Shown one piece after another: positions 9,798 to 18,655 of a stretch of 64,000 nucleotides of DNA (position 1 is the stretch's first letter; every line of letters begins with the position of its first letter). Location of the stretch: positions 1,183,639-1,247,638 of the forward strand of contig CP125320.1 of assembly GCA_030142985.1 (NCBI GenBank), given 5' to 3'. The notes under the pieces are model-generated. The model did not search any database. It was not told the DNA's origin and saw only the letters and a list, made by a program, of their open reading frames with translations. Made by a program: the position numbers and the translations under genes. The stretch comes from Candidatus Ruthturnera sp. Tsphm01. GTDB lineage: Bacteria; Pseudomonadota; Gammaproteobacteria; PS1; Pseudothioglobaceae.

Positions 9798-10133
9798 ATG
9801 AAAACTTTACAAAGAACAAAACAATTTTTAACCAAAAACCAAGGCATTATGGCATTATCGATAATTTTAATATCTATTAGTGGCGATGCGAGTGCATTTA
9901 CCGCGCCAACAAACCCAGCTGATTTTTTATATGACGCTTATGATGTTGTGATTAATAAATTGTCAAAAGGTGGCGTAGGATTTGCTATTGGTGCAGCAAT
10001 GACGGTGGCGTTTGTTATTGCTGCAGTGAAGGGTAGTTATGTTATTGCTATAACAACATTGGTTGCTACGATTATTGGTGCAAAACTAGAAGATGTCACT
10101 ATCTCTCTTGGCATGCTTACTTCATTTATATAG
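9798..10133 (+). CDS. traA: F-type conjugative pilin TraA-like
   Basis: A 111-residue propilin. A long leader with a hydrophobic stretch ends near DASA-FTAPT (about residue 35). The mature part has two hydrophobic segments (about 58-75 and 80-96) joined by a short basic loop (VKGSY), the layout of TraA/TrbC/VirB2 pilins. AGGAG (9783-9787) gives an RBS. traL follows directly, the order seen in F-like tra operons. The downstream assembly genes are gone, so a pilus is unlikely to be built from this locus. Confidence 0.7.
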   Translation: MKTLQRTKQFLTKNQGIMALSIILISISGDASAFTAPTNPADFLYDAYDVVINKLSKGGVGFAIGAAMTVAFVIAAVKGSYVIAITTLVATIIGAKLEDVTISLGMLTSFI

Positions 10134-10134
10134 G

Positions 10135-10398
10135 ATGTATTATTTTTCAAATGAACTACATTCAAAACATCGAGTAATAGGGCTTGATGCGGATGACGTT
10201 CCAATGTTGGTCGTTGTTTATTCTTTAGCGCTTTATGTATCTTTTTCAACGCTATGGATTACAGCGCCAATGTTTGTTATTTATTACAAAACCAAACAAC
10301 AAAGATCTAGGGGCTTTTTACGACACTTGCTTTATTCCATTCAAATGGACAATGTGAGCATGTATCCAAGCACTAAAACACTTTACTTTAAACAATAA
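10135..10398 (+). CDS. traL: F-type transfer protein TraL-like
   Basis: An 87-residue inner-membrane protein, one base after the traA stop. It has two hydrophobic segments (about 23-45, split by ITAP) and a C-terminal basic region (KTKQQRSRGFLRHLLYSI) typical of TraL, a small T4SS assembly subunit. I use the ATG at 10135 since upstream codons overlap traA. The family is short and weakly conserved, so the call leans on gene order. Confidence 0.65.
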   Translation: MYYFSNELHSKHRVIGLDADDVPMLVVVYSLALYVSFSTLWITAPMFVIYYKTKQQRSRGFLRHLLYSIQMDNVSMYPSTKTLYFKQ

Positions 10399-10401
10399 AA
10401 T

Positions 10402-10423
10402 ATGAACTTAAATCTATTACAAG
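10402..10423 (+). pseudogene. traE: traE 5' remnant cut by IS3-family element
   Basis: Three bases after the traL stop an ATG opens a frame reading MNLNLLQ, which ends at the boundary of the IS element at 10424. traE follows traL in F-type operons. Only seven codons are left, so the identity rests on position. Confidence 0.45.
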
Positions 10424-10471
10424 TGTAATCCTCCCATTTTTAACCACTGCTAAAAATAGAATTTCCGTTGT

Positions 10472-11269
10472 TTAAATAGCCTCAAGTAGCTTTCTTGGTG
10501 GAATACCACCAATCGAACTATGAGGTCGTTCGTTATTATATACCCACATCCATTGTGTTGCTAACGATTGAGCGTGCTCAATCGAATCAAAAATATGCAT
10601 ATTCAACCATTCGTTTCTTGCTGTTCTGTTAAATCTTTCTATATAGGCATTTTGGGTTGGTTTGCCTGGTTGTATATACATAAGCTCAATATCCATTGCT
10701 TGTGCCCATTCTCTGAGTATATGAGATATATATTCTGGACCATTATCACATCTGATGGCTTTGGGTTTGCTACGCCATTGAATAAGTTGCTCTAATGATT
10801 GAATCACTCGTTGTGCTGGTAATGAGTGGTCTATTTCAATGCTTAGACACTCTCTGTTGTAATCATCAATCACATTAAAGGTTCTAATTTTTCTACCTGT
10901 ATTTAAAGAGTCTGACATAAAATCCATTGACCAAATTTGATTGATTGTCATTGGTACGCTTAAAGCTTGTGGCTTATCGCGTTTGATTCTTCTTCTAGGC
11001 TTAATCCTAAGATTGAGTTCTAGTTGCCTGTAAATACGATACACACGCTTGTGATTCCACCTAAAACCTTTTATGTTACGTAAATACATAAAGCACAATC
11101 CAAATCCCCATTGCTTGTGTGTTGTGGTTAATCGCAATAACCAATCAGCAATTAGCTCATTCTCGGATGATAACTTTGGCTCGTACCGATAACATGTCTC
11201 GCTGATCTTAAAAGCCTGGCAAGCTAATCGTGCTGTTACTCTGTGTTTATTGATACTCTGCTTGACCAT
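10472..11269 (-). CDS. IS3-family transposase OrfB (DDE)
   Basis: A 265-residue integrase-core transposase. The catalytic residues are visible in SMDFMSD, IRCDNGPEYIS and NAYIERFNRT, with the usual C-terminal WVYNNERPHSSIGG. The N-terminus (HRVTARLACQAFKI) is the usual HTH_21-type segment. In IS3 elements OrfB is made as an OrfAB fusion by ribosomal frameshifting; orfA ends 20 bp upstream in another frame. It looks intact. Confidence 0.92.
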   Translation of the reverse strand: MVKQSINKHRVTARLACQAFKISETCYRYEPKLSSENELIADWLLRLTTTHKQWGFGLCFMYLRNIKGFRWNHKRVYRIYRQLELNLRIKPRRRIKRDKPQALSVPMTINQIWSMDFMSDSLNTGRKIRTFNVIDDYNRECLSIEIDHSLPAQRVIQSLEQLIQWRSKPKAIRCDNGPEYISHILREWAQAMDIELMYIQPGKPTQNAYIERFNRTARNEWLNMHIFDSIEHAQSLATQWMWVYNNERPHSSIGGIPPRKLLEAI

Positions 11270-11289
11270 CTTCTTACGTAAAGATGGTC

Positions 11290-11556
11290 TTAAAACTTTT
11301 TTGTTAATGCCTCTTGTACAATCATTGCCTTTAAGCGCTCATCGGCGTACATCTTCTTAAGCCTTGTATTCTCTGCTTCAAGTTCTTTAAGTCTAGTTAT
11401 CATTGATGCATCCATGCCGCCATATTTAGCACGCCATTTATAAAAAGTGGCACTGCTCATACTGTGCTCTCTGCATAGTTCAGATACTGGCGTACCTGCT
11501 TGTGCTTGATTAAGAATTTGCATGATTTGTGAATCTGATTTACGTGTTGTTTTCAT
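11290..11556 (-). CDS. IS3-family transposase OrfA
   Basis: An 88-residue DNA-binding subunit with a helix-turn-helix (PVSELCREHSMSSATFYKWR) and a leucine-zipper-like end (LKELEAENTRLKKMYADERL). An AAGGAG lies before the ATG. Closely similar to the other orfA at 17382. It forms the N-terminal part of the OrfAB transposase. Confidence 0.9.
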   Translation of the reverse strand: MKTTRKSDSQIMQILNQAQAGTPVSELCREHSMSSATFYKWRAKYGGMDASMITRLKELEAENTRLKKMYADERLKAMIVQEALTKKF

Positions 11557-11627
11557 TTGAATCTCCTTATGTTTTGATTATAAGAAAATTCTACTTTTAT
11601 TGGGTGTTAATTTTTGGGAGGATTACA

Positions 11628-13358
11628 ATGCCATTTTTAACCCTATTTTTAGTCACCTCGCTATGGAGTAAAGCTTTAAAGTTTATGGTTGGCTCCATGC
11701 TCTGGCTAACTACTTGGGGTATTATGAGCGCCGTTGCTCACGCAGGTGTAATGGACGCAGCTATTGCTGTATTAGGTGATTTAAAAAGCCACCAAATGGG
11801 TGTAGAGGCCTTTATACTTGCTGAAACTGATGGTGTTAAAGCTTTAATGCTGTTTGGTAAAATGCAATCAAACGCACTAATGATGGCAACAGCCATTGCA
11901 ATGGCTGTTTATGGCTTTGGTAGTTATGCAATGACAGGTATTGCTCAAGGCATTGCACAAGCCATACAACGCACAGGTGAACAAGCCTCTACTCAATCAG
12001 GCACAACAGAAGGCAGGGCAGTTTTAAGAAAAGGTTTAGCAACTGGTCTAGCAGATGCCTCAACCGTGCAACCTGAGCCTCCAGCTGAAGGTATGCCTAA
12101 CTGGTTTGGCGGTTATGGTAATCAAGTGGCAAAATCCGCATTCGATGCTCATCAAAGCTCAGGTGCAGGGTCAAGCTATTCTAGAAGCGATGTCGGCGCA
12201 GCTGGAATGGGGCAAGATGCAGGTACTCTAAATGCAGGTAGCACCATGGGTAATATTGCAGGCACTCAAGCAGTTGCTGATTTTAATAACAAAACCCTAG
12301 GCGAGCAAGTGCAGACTACTGCTACAACAAGTGCGATTAATCAACAAACTCGTACTGATGCACAACAATATATTCATGAAAATTTAACAACCGATGGCAC
12401 ACAAGTAGATGGTGCAGATCAATTGGCAATGAATGCTGCTTATAAGCAATTTGGCGGCGTGGATAATGTTCGGAATATGACAAGGCTTAATGGTGACTCT
12501 CCTTTTGAAAAAGAATCTGTTATGAGCGCTATGACTGATATGACCAATAACAATGGTGGACTATCCATGACTGGTCAAGAGATTATGGATAACGACAAGC
12601 TTATGGAAAACCGTCAAGATGATTGGTTGAACTTTGTTAGTGACCATAAAGAAGATAACTTTATTGTTCATCCAAACTTTAACGAGCAGGGTGAGTTGAC
12701 TTCGGCGCCAGTCAATCAAAACTTTGGTGCAAATACAGATCAATCGATTCGTGAGAATTTAGACAATACCAAGTCCGCAGTAACTAGGGTAGATGCTCAA
12801 ACTGAATACGGTGCTGCAACATTAGGCACAGCTGTTAATAATATCGGCAGCCCAACCAATAACTATCAACAACAAACAGCCGTTAGAGGTTTTAATAGCC
12901 TCGTAGATCATTCAACTAGAGGTGAGGCTGACTTTAACGAGCAAGAGAGAAGAACGCTTGAGAATGCCACGGTTGGCTGGTGGAAGTCTAATGGTGTTAG
13001 TATGAATGAAGTTGTTACTGATACATCTTCTAAGTCAACTACCGAGACTGCAACTATTGATAGCAATAAAGCCGCACTTGGAAAAATTGCAGCATTGACG
13101 CTTGGCGTTAGTGGTTCTGTTGCTGGTAGTGCTACTCAAGAGACCATATCAAAAGAAGACATGCAATTTGATTCACTAAATGATGTGTCTAGTAAATTTA
13201 TTGATGTTGCAAATGGCGATAGCCAAAAGTATGCACAGCTAGTTAACGATTTTGACCAGCATGTGCGTGAAATGAGATCGGATAAAGCCAGTTCCAATAC
13301 AGGATTAAGCAGTAATATTAATAATGATGCGGATAGTATTATTAAAAAAGGCAGGTAA
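11628..13358 (+). pseudogene. traG: TraG-like conjugal transfer protein, 5'-truncated
   Basis: The frame continues into the IS, but element sequence ends at 11627, so the original gene content starts here. The first 130 residues hold hydrophobic segments (FLTLFLVTSLWSKALKFMVG; MMATAIAMAVYGFGSYAM) and the rest is a polar, Gln/Asn/Thr/Ser-rich periplasmic domain, as in the F TraG C-terminal half (mating-pair stabilisation and entry exclusion). About 576 codons are left; TraG is usually 900 or more. A chance ATG sits right at the junction (11628), so a truncated product could be made. An 11-codon frame (13361-13396, GTG start) follows and may be the stub of the next transfer gene. Confidence 0.65.
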
Positions 13359-13392
13359 GAGTGTTGAGAATTATTGGCAAAGGTGAAGAAAA

Positions 13393-13740
13393 TTAAATCA
13401 TCTCTGGTCTTGTCAAATGTCCACGATTATATCTTTGTTCTAAAGATAGATCATTAGAGTGACAATGTTCACTCCAGCCTTCAACAGGGCTTTCAGTATT
13501 AGGCAAACGCACTAAACCTGCAAGCGTAATAGCAACACCAATAAAGGTAAAGATATTGGTGTTGCCGTTATAAACATAAGCTGTCATTGCTGCTGCAAAG
13601 ACTAGGCCACCAATAAACATTACACCACCTTGAATTCTGCGGCGTTTATTAATAGCATCTTGAGATTTCATATTGACCGTCGGCTCAATCGCTTGAATGC
13701 TTGAGTAGCTGCCTAAAGTTTTAATAGTTTTTGTATTCAT
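13393..13740 (-). CDS. Hypothetical two-TM membrane protein
   Basis: A 115-residue protein with two hydrophobic segments (GGVMFIGGLVFAAAMTAYVY, about 38-57, and IFTFIGVAITLAGLVRL, about 63-79) and polar tails. No family recognised. It runs convergent to the traG remnant and is preceded by an AT-rich stretch (13741-13800). Confidence 0.5.
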   Translation of the reverse strand: MNTKTIKTLGSYSSIQAIEPTVNMKSQDAINKRRRIQGGVMFIGGLVFAAAMTAYVYNGNTNIFTFIGVAITLAGLVRLPNTESPVEGWSEHCHSNDLSLEQRYNRGHLTRPEMI

Positions 13741-13794
13741 AGTTTTATTATATGCCTTGTTATAGAGAAAGTCAATAATATAATAATAGTGATA

Positions 13795-13965
13795 TTAATA
13801 ACTTAATGCTTTCAATACTGTTTTTGGCTCTTTAGCCACAACATTAAGTAGTGTTAATACGGGTCCACAAGGCGTTCTATTTCCATCCTTAGTGCCATCA
13901 GCATTAAACTTCTGCACAAAAATAGAGCGATCATTGCCATTAGCACCTATACCACACCAAGTGAC
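13795..13965 (-). pseudogene. C-terminal remnant of an unknown surface-type protein
   Basis: The minus strand from about 13965 down to a TAA at 13795-13797 reads as a protein-like tail: GANGNDRSIFVQKFNADGTK, then GNRTPCGP and a Leu/Val-rich end. VQKFNADGT-like segments occur in repeat-rich extracellular proteins. The upstream part is replaced by the relic of IS copy A that begins at 13975. No start codon remains. Confidence 0.4.
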
Positions 13966-13974
13966 GAACAATAG

Positions 13975-14204
13975 AAAATGCCTATATAGAAAGATTTAAC
14001 AGAACAGCAAGAAACGAATGGTTGAATATGCATATTTTTGATTCGATTGAGCACGCTCAATCGTTAGCAACACAATGGATGTGGGTATATAATAACGAAC
14101 GACCTCATAGTTCGATTGGTGGTATTCCACCAAGAAAGCTACTTGAGGCTATTTAAACAACGGAAATTCTATTTTTAGCAGTGGTTAAAAATGGGAGGAT
14201 TACA
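13975..14204 (+). mobile_element. Relic of IS copy A (orfB 3' end, 230 bp)
   Basis: The plus strand here is almost identical to the minus strand of 10424-10652: it encodes AYIERFNRTARNEWLN to the stop codon of orfB and ends in GGGAGGATTACA. The rest of the element is missing. It is in inverse orientation to the full copy A and cuts the genes on both sides (13795-13965 and 14205-14315). Confidence 0.9.
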
Positions 14205-14315
14205 AAACCATTTTTGATTTGATTCTAATAAATTTAAAGGCTCTCCTATTAAGGCATAATCAGGACTCATAAAATCTATATTTTGTTTCTTAGTGTTCTT
14301 TTTTTTCATATTCAT
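14205..14315 (-). pseudogene. 5' fragment of a gene following the lysA-like gene
   Basis: An ATG at 14315 opens three bases after the stop of the decarboxylase gene. It reads MNMKKKNTKK, then FMSPDYALIGEPLNLLE up to the border of the IS relic at 14204. Spacing shows it was the next gene in the same operon. The fragment is too short to assign. Confidence 0.4.
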
Positions 14316-14318
14316 AAG

Positions 14319-15572
14319 TCACAAATCAACAATACGCTCCATAGATAAAATATCATCAATAGTTTCTTTTTTTCGTATTAGAGCGTGGTTATTTCTAGAA
14401 ACTAACACTTCTGCTGGTTTTAATCTAGAATTATAATTGTTACTCAAAGAGGCACAATATGCACCAGCATTCATAATAACTATATAATCACCTTTAGTTA
14501 ATTTTTTTAGTTTTCTATTTTTACCAAAGCAATCAGAACTCTCGCAAACTGGACCAACTATATCATAAATACAAATTTCTTCGCTATCTATTTTTTTACT
14601 TACTGTGGTAATTTTATGAAAAGAATTATAAAGAGCAGGTCTCATAAGGTCATTCATACCAGCATCTATAATGGCAAAATTTTTATTTCTTGATTTCTTT
14701 ATATATAACAACTCAGATAACAATATTCCAGAGGTTGCTGATATATATCGCCCTGGCTCTATAAATAACTGTAAATCATTATTGAGCAACAATGGTTCTA
14801 ATTGATTAGAAAATTCGGAAATATCAGGTATAGGAGTGTTTTCATTACCATAAGGGACACCAAATCCACCGCCAATATTAATAGATTTTATCGGTATTTT
14901 ATTTTTTAACTTGTTGGATAATCTAATGAGGTTTTTAACAGCTTTTAAATATGGAGTGGTAGATGTAATTTGAGAGCCAATATGACAATGAAAACCGTCT
15001 AATGTAATTCCATATAAGTCTGCTGTTTTTAAGGCTATATTGTACGCTTGACCTACACTTAAGCCGAACTTGTTTTCTTGTGTGCCAGTAGTAATATGCT
15101 TGTGGGTGCCTGCATCAACATTAGGATTTACTCTAATTGTAATATTGACATGCATATTAAGGTCAATTGCAATTTTATTGATTAAATTTAATTCATCTTC
15201 TGACTCTATATTAAAATATAATATATTGGCTTTTATGCCCTTTCTAATTTCAGATTCTGTTTTTCCAACACCTGAAAAAATAATTCTATCCCCCTTAACT
15301 CCAATATTTAAAAGTCTAAATAATTCACCGCCAGAAACAATATCAAAATAAGCCCCCTCTTTATAAAGAATATTTAAAATAGAAATATTCGAATTTGATT
15401 TTACAGAAAAACATACTTTTGCACCCAAATGGGAAAAAGCATTGCTTATCCTGGCATAATTATCTTTTAAAATATTCTTACTGTACACATATAGTGGCGT
15501 TCCATAAGTATTAACCAAATCTGATATTTCTGTGTCTTCACAAAATAGGCTGTTATCCTTGTAGTGATACAT
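14319..15572 (-). CDS. Diaminopimelate decarboxylase-like PLP enzyme
   Basis: Fold-III (alanine-racemase-like) PLP decarboxylase of 417 residues. The PLP lysine is in CFSVKSNSN (Lys58), and GFHCHIGSQ (about 194-202), INIGGGFGVPYG (about 232-243), EPGRYI (about 271) and the GPVCESSDCFG active-site loop (about 341-351) are all present. The housekeeping role would be the last step of lysine synthesis, but its location on the island, behind a MoaD-like carrier tail and before a truncated gene, suggests a specialised amino-acid decarboxylase, as with BtrK in butirosin synthesis. GGAGG six bases before the ATG overlaps the upstream gene's Gly-Gly codons, so the two are translationally linked. Confidence 0.85.
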   Translation of the reverse strand: MYHYKDNSLFCEDTEISDLVNTYGTPLYVYSKNILKDNYARISNAFSHLGAKVCFSVKSNSNISILNILYKEGAYFDIVSGGELFRLLNIGVKGDRIIFSGVGKTESEIRKGIKANILYFNIESEDELNLINKIAIDLNMHVNITIRVNPNVDAGTHKHITTGTQENKFGLSVGQAYNIALKTADLYGITLDGFHCHIGSQITSTTPYLKAVKNLIRLSNKLKNKIPIKSINIGGGFGVPYGNENTPIPDISEFSNQLEPLLLNNDLQLFIEPGRYISATSGILLSELLYIKKSRNKNFAIIDAGMNDLMRPALYNSFHKITTVSKKIDSEEICIYDIVGPVCESSDCFGKNRKLKKLTKGDYIVIMNAGAYCASLSNNYNSRLKPAEVLVSRNNHALIRKKETIDDILSMERIVDL

Positions 15573-15574
15573 AA

Positions 15575-15715
15575 TTAACCTCCTGCAATTGAAGGAATAA
15601 AAAATACCTTATCAAAATCTTTTAATATAATTTTCTTCATTTCATCCTTGTGTACTTGTAAATCATTAACTAATAAAATTCCAGTCAGGTTGGTTGTTTT
15701 CCCGTCTTTATTCTT
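15575..15715 (-). pseudogene. MoaD/ThiS-like sulfur carrier, C-terminal half
   Basis: About 46 codons are open on the minus strand up to a TAA at 15575-15577, three bases from the decarboxylase ATG. The peptide contains LLVNDLQVHKDEMKK and ends FIPSIAGG, matching the MoaD family's VNGxxV strand and its PPVxGG tail, whose terminal Gly is thiocarboxylated. A TAG at 15716-15718 and an AT-repeat block replace the N-terminal half. So the carrier is broken in this copy. It is an unlisted fragment too short for gene callers. Confidence 0.6.
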
Positions 15716-15717
15716 CT

Positions 15718-15761
15718 AATATAATAATATAATAATATTATTATATTATATTATATTATTC
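15718..15761. repeat. AT-only TAATA-type repeat block
   Basis: A 44-bp stretch made only of A and T, built from TAATA/TATTA units with dyad symmetry around AATAATATTATT. It separates the truncated sulfur carrier from the partition genes and overlaps the 3' end of the parB-like gene. A similar motif (AATATAATAAT) is at about 13775. It may be a recombination junction or a partition site. Confidence 0.6.
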
Positions 15762-16095
15762 TTAAAATGGCATTATAGATCAGCACATCTTGAGTAATTT
15801 TATCAAATTGAAGTAGGTAGATTTTCATCTCTTGTAGTCTAGTTTGGTTAATCGTAAATGAGCGTTTTACTGCTTTAGCTTTAATTCTTTCAAATTTGCA
15901 ATCTTCACTATTCATTATATTTTTTAAAGCATCATCCAATAATACTTTAATATTTATATTATTAGTAATTGACTTAATTTTAAACTTTTTCATTTCACTA
16001 TCGGTCAAATAAGAGACCCGAGTTGCGGTATCTGTAAGTGCTCTATTAATAGATTTATCAATTGGCTTTTTAGCTGTTTTTCGTTTAATTGGCAT
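15751..16095 (-). CDS. Small partner of ParA (ParB-like, putative)
   Basis: A 114-residue basic protein whose start overlaps the end of parA by 11 bp. It has a Lys-rich head and predicted helical body. Position and size match the small DNA-binding partners encoded after Walker-type ParA proteins on plasmids. No clear ribbon-helix-helix or KorB-like motif is seen, so the role comes from context. Its last residues are encoded in the AT-repeat block. Confidence 0.5.
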   Translation of the reverse strand: MPIKRKTAKKPIDKSINRALTDTATRVSYLTDSEMKKFKIKSITNNINIKVLLDDALKNIMNSEDCKFERIKAKAVKRSFTINQTRLQEMKIYLLQFDKITQDVLIYNAILRII

Positions 16096-16717
16096 GGGTT
16101 AATAACTCCTGTTTTAAGTTGTTAATTTCTTGTTGAGCTTTTTTATCTTTAGTATGGAATACAGTCTTACCTTCAGAAGCACTAAAAGGATAGGCAGTAC
16201 GATTCATAATTTTTGTCTTTAATACGGGCAACTGTTCCTTATCACCCTTAAAAACCTCAATAACCTCACCGATTAGCTTGGTATTATTAATAGCTTGAGA
16301 GACAACAATATAGGCTTTTAGATTGCTATCAAACTCTTGACGTTGTCTAACCATATCAATTAAATCATCACTTGCCCAAACATCAAATGAAGACGGTTTG
16401 ACAGGGATTAGAATAATATCAGAACATTTAATGGCTGCTGCCATGTGTTTTGATAATCGAGGTGCGCCATCAATGAGGATAAAATCATAGCCTATTGTAA
16501 CCGCTTTAATATCCGTTGCTAATGAAGCTCGATCTAATCCTATTACTGGCACAATAGCACCGTCGGTTTCATCATTCCAATCTCTTGTAGATCCCTGCGG
16601 ATCAGAATCAACAATTAGTACTTTATGACCATCTTGTTGAAGTGAATAGGCTAAATTGATGGTTAGTGTGGTTTTACCAACACCGCCTTTTTGGTTTAGT
16701 ATTGCGATTGTTTGCAT
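16085..16717 (-). CDS. parA: ParA-family partition ATPase
   Basis: A 210-residue ATPase of the small (ParA type Ib / ParF-like) class. The deviant Walker A motif [11 protein letters not shown] is at residues 7-17, with signature lysines; [10 protein letters not shown] (about 34-43) and FILIDGAPR (about 74-82) are the other nucleotide-binding motifs. It has no N-terminal HTH domain. It would move plasmid copies along the nucleoid together with the small downstream protein. Its presence supports a plasmid origin for the island. Confidence 0.88.
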   Translation of the reverse strand: MQTIAILNQKGGVGKTTLTINLAYSLQQDGHKVLIVDSDPQGSTRDWNDETDGAIVPVIGLDRASLATDIKAVTIGYDFILIDGAPRLSKHMAAAIKCSDIILIPVKPSSFDVWASDDLIDMVRQRQEFDSNLKAYIVVSQAINNTKLIGEVIEVFKGDKEQLPVLKTKIMNRTAYPFSASEGKTVFHTKDKKAQQEINNLKQELLTHAN

Positions 16718-16745
16718 GGCAATTTTTTGTTGTTGTAATACTTGA

Positions 16746-16785
16746 ATTATACCATAATATAAAAATACTTATATTATTTAAGTAT
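16746..16785 (-). promoter_or_regulatory. Putative parA promoter and operator
   Basis: On the minus strand a TATAAT box lies at 16751-16746, about 30 bp before the parA ATG. Next to it is an inverted repeat ATACTTA-N7-TAAGTAT (16765-16785), and a further ATACTT-like element is near 16738-16743. Such dyads are typical of autoregulated par operons. Confidence 0.4.
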
Positions 16786-16891
16786 CTTGTTGCTACGCTC
16801 AACAAGGAGTGCGATAGTGTCTTTTGTAAGCCAATCAGATTTGGCACTTTAAACTGCTGGAGTGGGTATATTTCTTATCTTTATATTCTTC

Positions 16892-17158
16892 TTATGTTTT
16901 AGCATTCCAAATACCATGAACACCATTGCGCTCGACAAATAATTTAGTTAAATCTTTTGAATCTTTATGTTGAATAAACCCATCTTTTTCTATCAACTCT
17001 CCATCCTTGATTACTGGCAATATTTCCACCGCTTTTCCTGCATCGGAGATCATTCCAATTTTTTTCTTTACTTTTTGCCACTGCTGGTTAGTAAACCACA
17101 AACTTCCAAGTCCAGTAAGAGCAGCTATTACTGATACAACAAGTGCAATTATTTCCAT
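16892..17158 (-). CDS. Hypothetical small membrane protein
   Basis: An 88-residue protein with an N-terminal membrane segment (IIALVVSVIAALTGLGSLWF, residues 3-22) followed by a polar cytoplasmic or periplasmic tail. No family recognised. It stands alone between the par promoter region and an IS3 element. Confidence 0.45.
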   Translation of the reverse strand: MEIIALVVSVIAALTGLGSLWFTNQQWQKVKKKIGMISDAGKAVEILPVIKDGELIEKDGFIQHKDSKDLTKLFVERNGVHGIWNAKT

Positions 17159-17381
17159 TTATGTTTATTCCTATGTGTTTAGTTGTTTAGTCCCTTATGT
17201 TATCATGTTGCAACAACTAACTTGATAAGTTAATTATTTTTTTTGTAACTACAATTTATGTTGTTTTATTCAAAAAAATTAGACAAGATATTTATTTCTC
17301 CACAACATCCTGTAATACCCCCAAAAAACCATACCATTCTAAAGTAGAAAATTCTATAATAAAAAACAAGGAGTTTTCACA

Positions 17382-17648
17382 ATGAAAAAATCAAGATACA
17401 CAGACACACAAATAGTCAATATACTTAAACAAAACCAAGCAGGAGAATCTGTTGCCAACCTATGCCGTGAATACGGCATGAGCCAGGCTACATTCTACAA
17501 GTGGCGCTCCAAATATGGTGATGCAGATGTTAATATTGTTAAAAGACTTAAAGAGCTAGAAGCAGAGAATTCAAGACTCAAAAAGATGTACGCAGATGAA
17601 CGCTTAATGTCTCAAATCAGATTAGAGGCACTTGAGGGAAAGCTCTAA
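17382..17648 (+). CDS. IS3-family transposase OrfA
   Basis: An 88-residue protein with a helix-turn-helix (SVANLCREYGMSQATFYKWR) and zipper-like C-terminal helix (LKELEAENSRLKKMYADERL). CAAGGAG lies 11 bp before the ATG. Closely related to the orfA of copy A. Confidence 0.92.
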   Translation: MKKSRYTDTQIVNILKQNQAGESVANLCREYGMSQATFYKWRSKYGDADVNIVKRLKELEAENSRLKKMYADERLMSQIRLEALEGKL

Positions 17649-17668
17649 CGCCATCTTCTCGTAAGAAG

Positions 17669-18463
17669 ATGGCGAATAATCTCAAAAATAAGCGTCAAGT
17701 CTCAGTTGGTTTTGCTTGCACTTGTTTTAATATCAGTAAAAGTACTTATTACTATCAGCCAAAATTAAGTGATGACAATATCCTAATTTCGGATTATTTA
17801 CTACGTTTAACCGCAACGCATAAGCGTTGGGGCTTCAAGCTGTGTTATTTGTATCTGCGTAATGTCAAAGGCTACAAATTTAACCATAAGCGAGTCTATC
17901 GCATCTATCGTGAACTAGAACTAAATCTAAGAATCAAACCAAGGAGAAGAATTAAAAGAGACAAGCCCGAAGCGCTCAGTGTACCAACAGGCATTAACCA
18001 AACCTGGTCAATGGACTTCATGGCAGATTCACTAACAGATGGCAGAAGCATTAGAACCTTTAATGTAGTAGACGACTACAATCGAGAAGGGTTAAATATT
18101 GATGTCGATCTATCACTGCCAGCAAGACGGGTTATTCAATCGCTAGAGCGTTTAATCCAATGGCGTGGCAAGCCTAAAACCATCAGATGTGATAATGGTC
18201 CAGAATACATTAGCCAAGCTTTGCGAGATTGGGCACAAGGGCGCGATATTAAGCTAAGATACATCCAACCAGGTAAACCAACTCAAAATGCCTATGTTGA
18301 GAGATTTAATCGCACAGTAAGGCAAGAGTGCTTGGATCTTCATTTATTTGACTCAGTTGAGTCAGCACAAGATGCAACCACACAATGGCTTTGGGTTTAT
18401 AACAACGAGCGACCACATTTTGCACTAGGTGGCATTCCACCTAGGCAAAAGTTGGCTTCGTAA
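17669..18463 (+). CDS. IS3-family transposase OrfB (DDE)
   Basis: A 264-residue DDE transposase with catalytic segments SMDFMADS, IRCDNGPEYIS and NAYVERFNRT and the C-terminal WVYNNERPHFALGG. It begins 20 bp after orfA in another frame, so a frameshifted OrfAB fusion is the expected active form. Appears intact. Confidence 0.92.
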   Translation: MANNLKNKRQVSVGFACTCFNISKSTYYYQPKLSDDNILISDYLLRLTATHKRWGFKLCYLYLRNVKGYKFNHKRVYRIYRELELNLRIKPRRRIKRDKPEALSVPTGINQTWSMDFMADSLTDGRSIRTFNVVDDYNREGLNIDVDLSLPARRVIQSLERLIQWRGKPKTIRCDNGPEYISQALRDWAQGRDIKLRYIQPGKPTQNAYVERFNRTVRQECLDLHLFDSVESAQDATTQWLWVYNNERPHFALGGIPPRQKLAS

Positions 18464-18655
18464 GGATAGTAAAATAATGATTGGCTCTACGAAATTTAAC
18501 AAACCCAATATCAACTGTCAAGGGACGCTAACGCTCAAGCCCTTGACAGCTGACACTGGATTTGTTGGTATAATGGATCAGCCAATCAGGGCTAAAAATG
18601 ACTGTAAACAGTCGAGATTCTACTTAAAAGTTGTGTGGGGAATGGGGGTATTACA

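Larger units (their letters stand above)
10424..11627 (-). mobile_element. IS3-family element, copy A (1204 bp)
   Basis: The ends are matching imperfect inverted repeats beginning TGTAATCCTCCC (10424) and ending GGGAGGATTACA (11627). The element carries orfA and orfB on the minus strand. The flanks (AAG on the left, ATG on the right) show no target duplication. It joins seven codons of traE to the interior of traG, so it marks a deletion made after insertion or by recombination between two copies. A 230-bp relic lies at 13975-14204 and a palindrome of its end at 53444-53489. Confidence 0.9.
17311..18655 (+). mobile_element. IS3-family element, second type (1345 bp)
   Basis: The ends are TGTAATACCCCC (17311) and GGGGGTATTACA (18655). 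It encodes orfA and orfB on the plus strand and is related to copy A but distinct in its termini. Flanks (ATCC on the left, GAGT on the right) show no target duplication, so material next to it has been deleted or rearranged. A degraded copy of the same type lies at 44593-45450. The 190 bp between the orfB stop and the right end hold no frame I can support. Confidence 0.88.

Noticed and set aside
13361..13396. Eleven-codon GTG frame after the traG remnant
   Set aside because: Too short to support as a gene; mentioned only as a possible stub of the next transfer gene.
14319..15572. Housekeeping lysA
   Set aside because: The enzyme is similar, but its linkage to a sulfur-carrier tail and truncated gene inside the island argues for a pathway-specific role; the gene symbol was therefore withheld.
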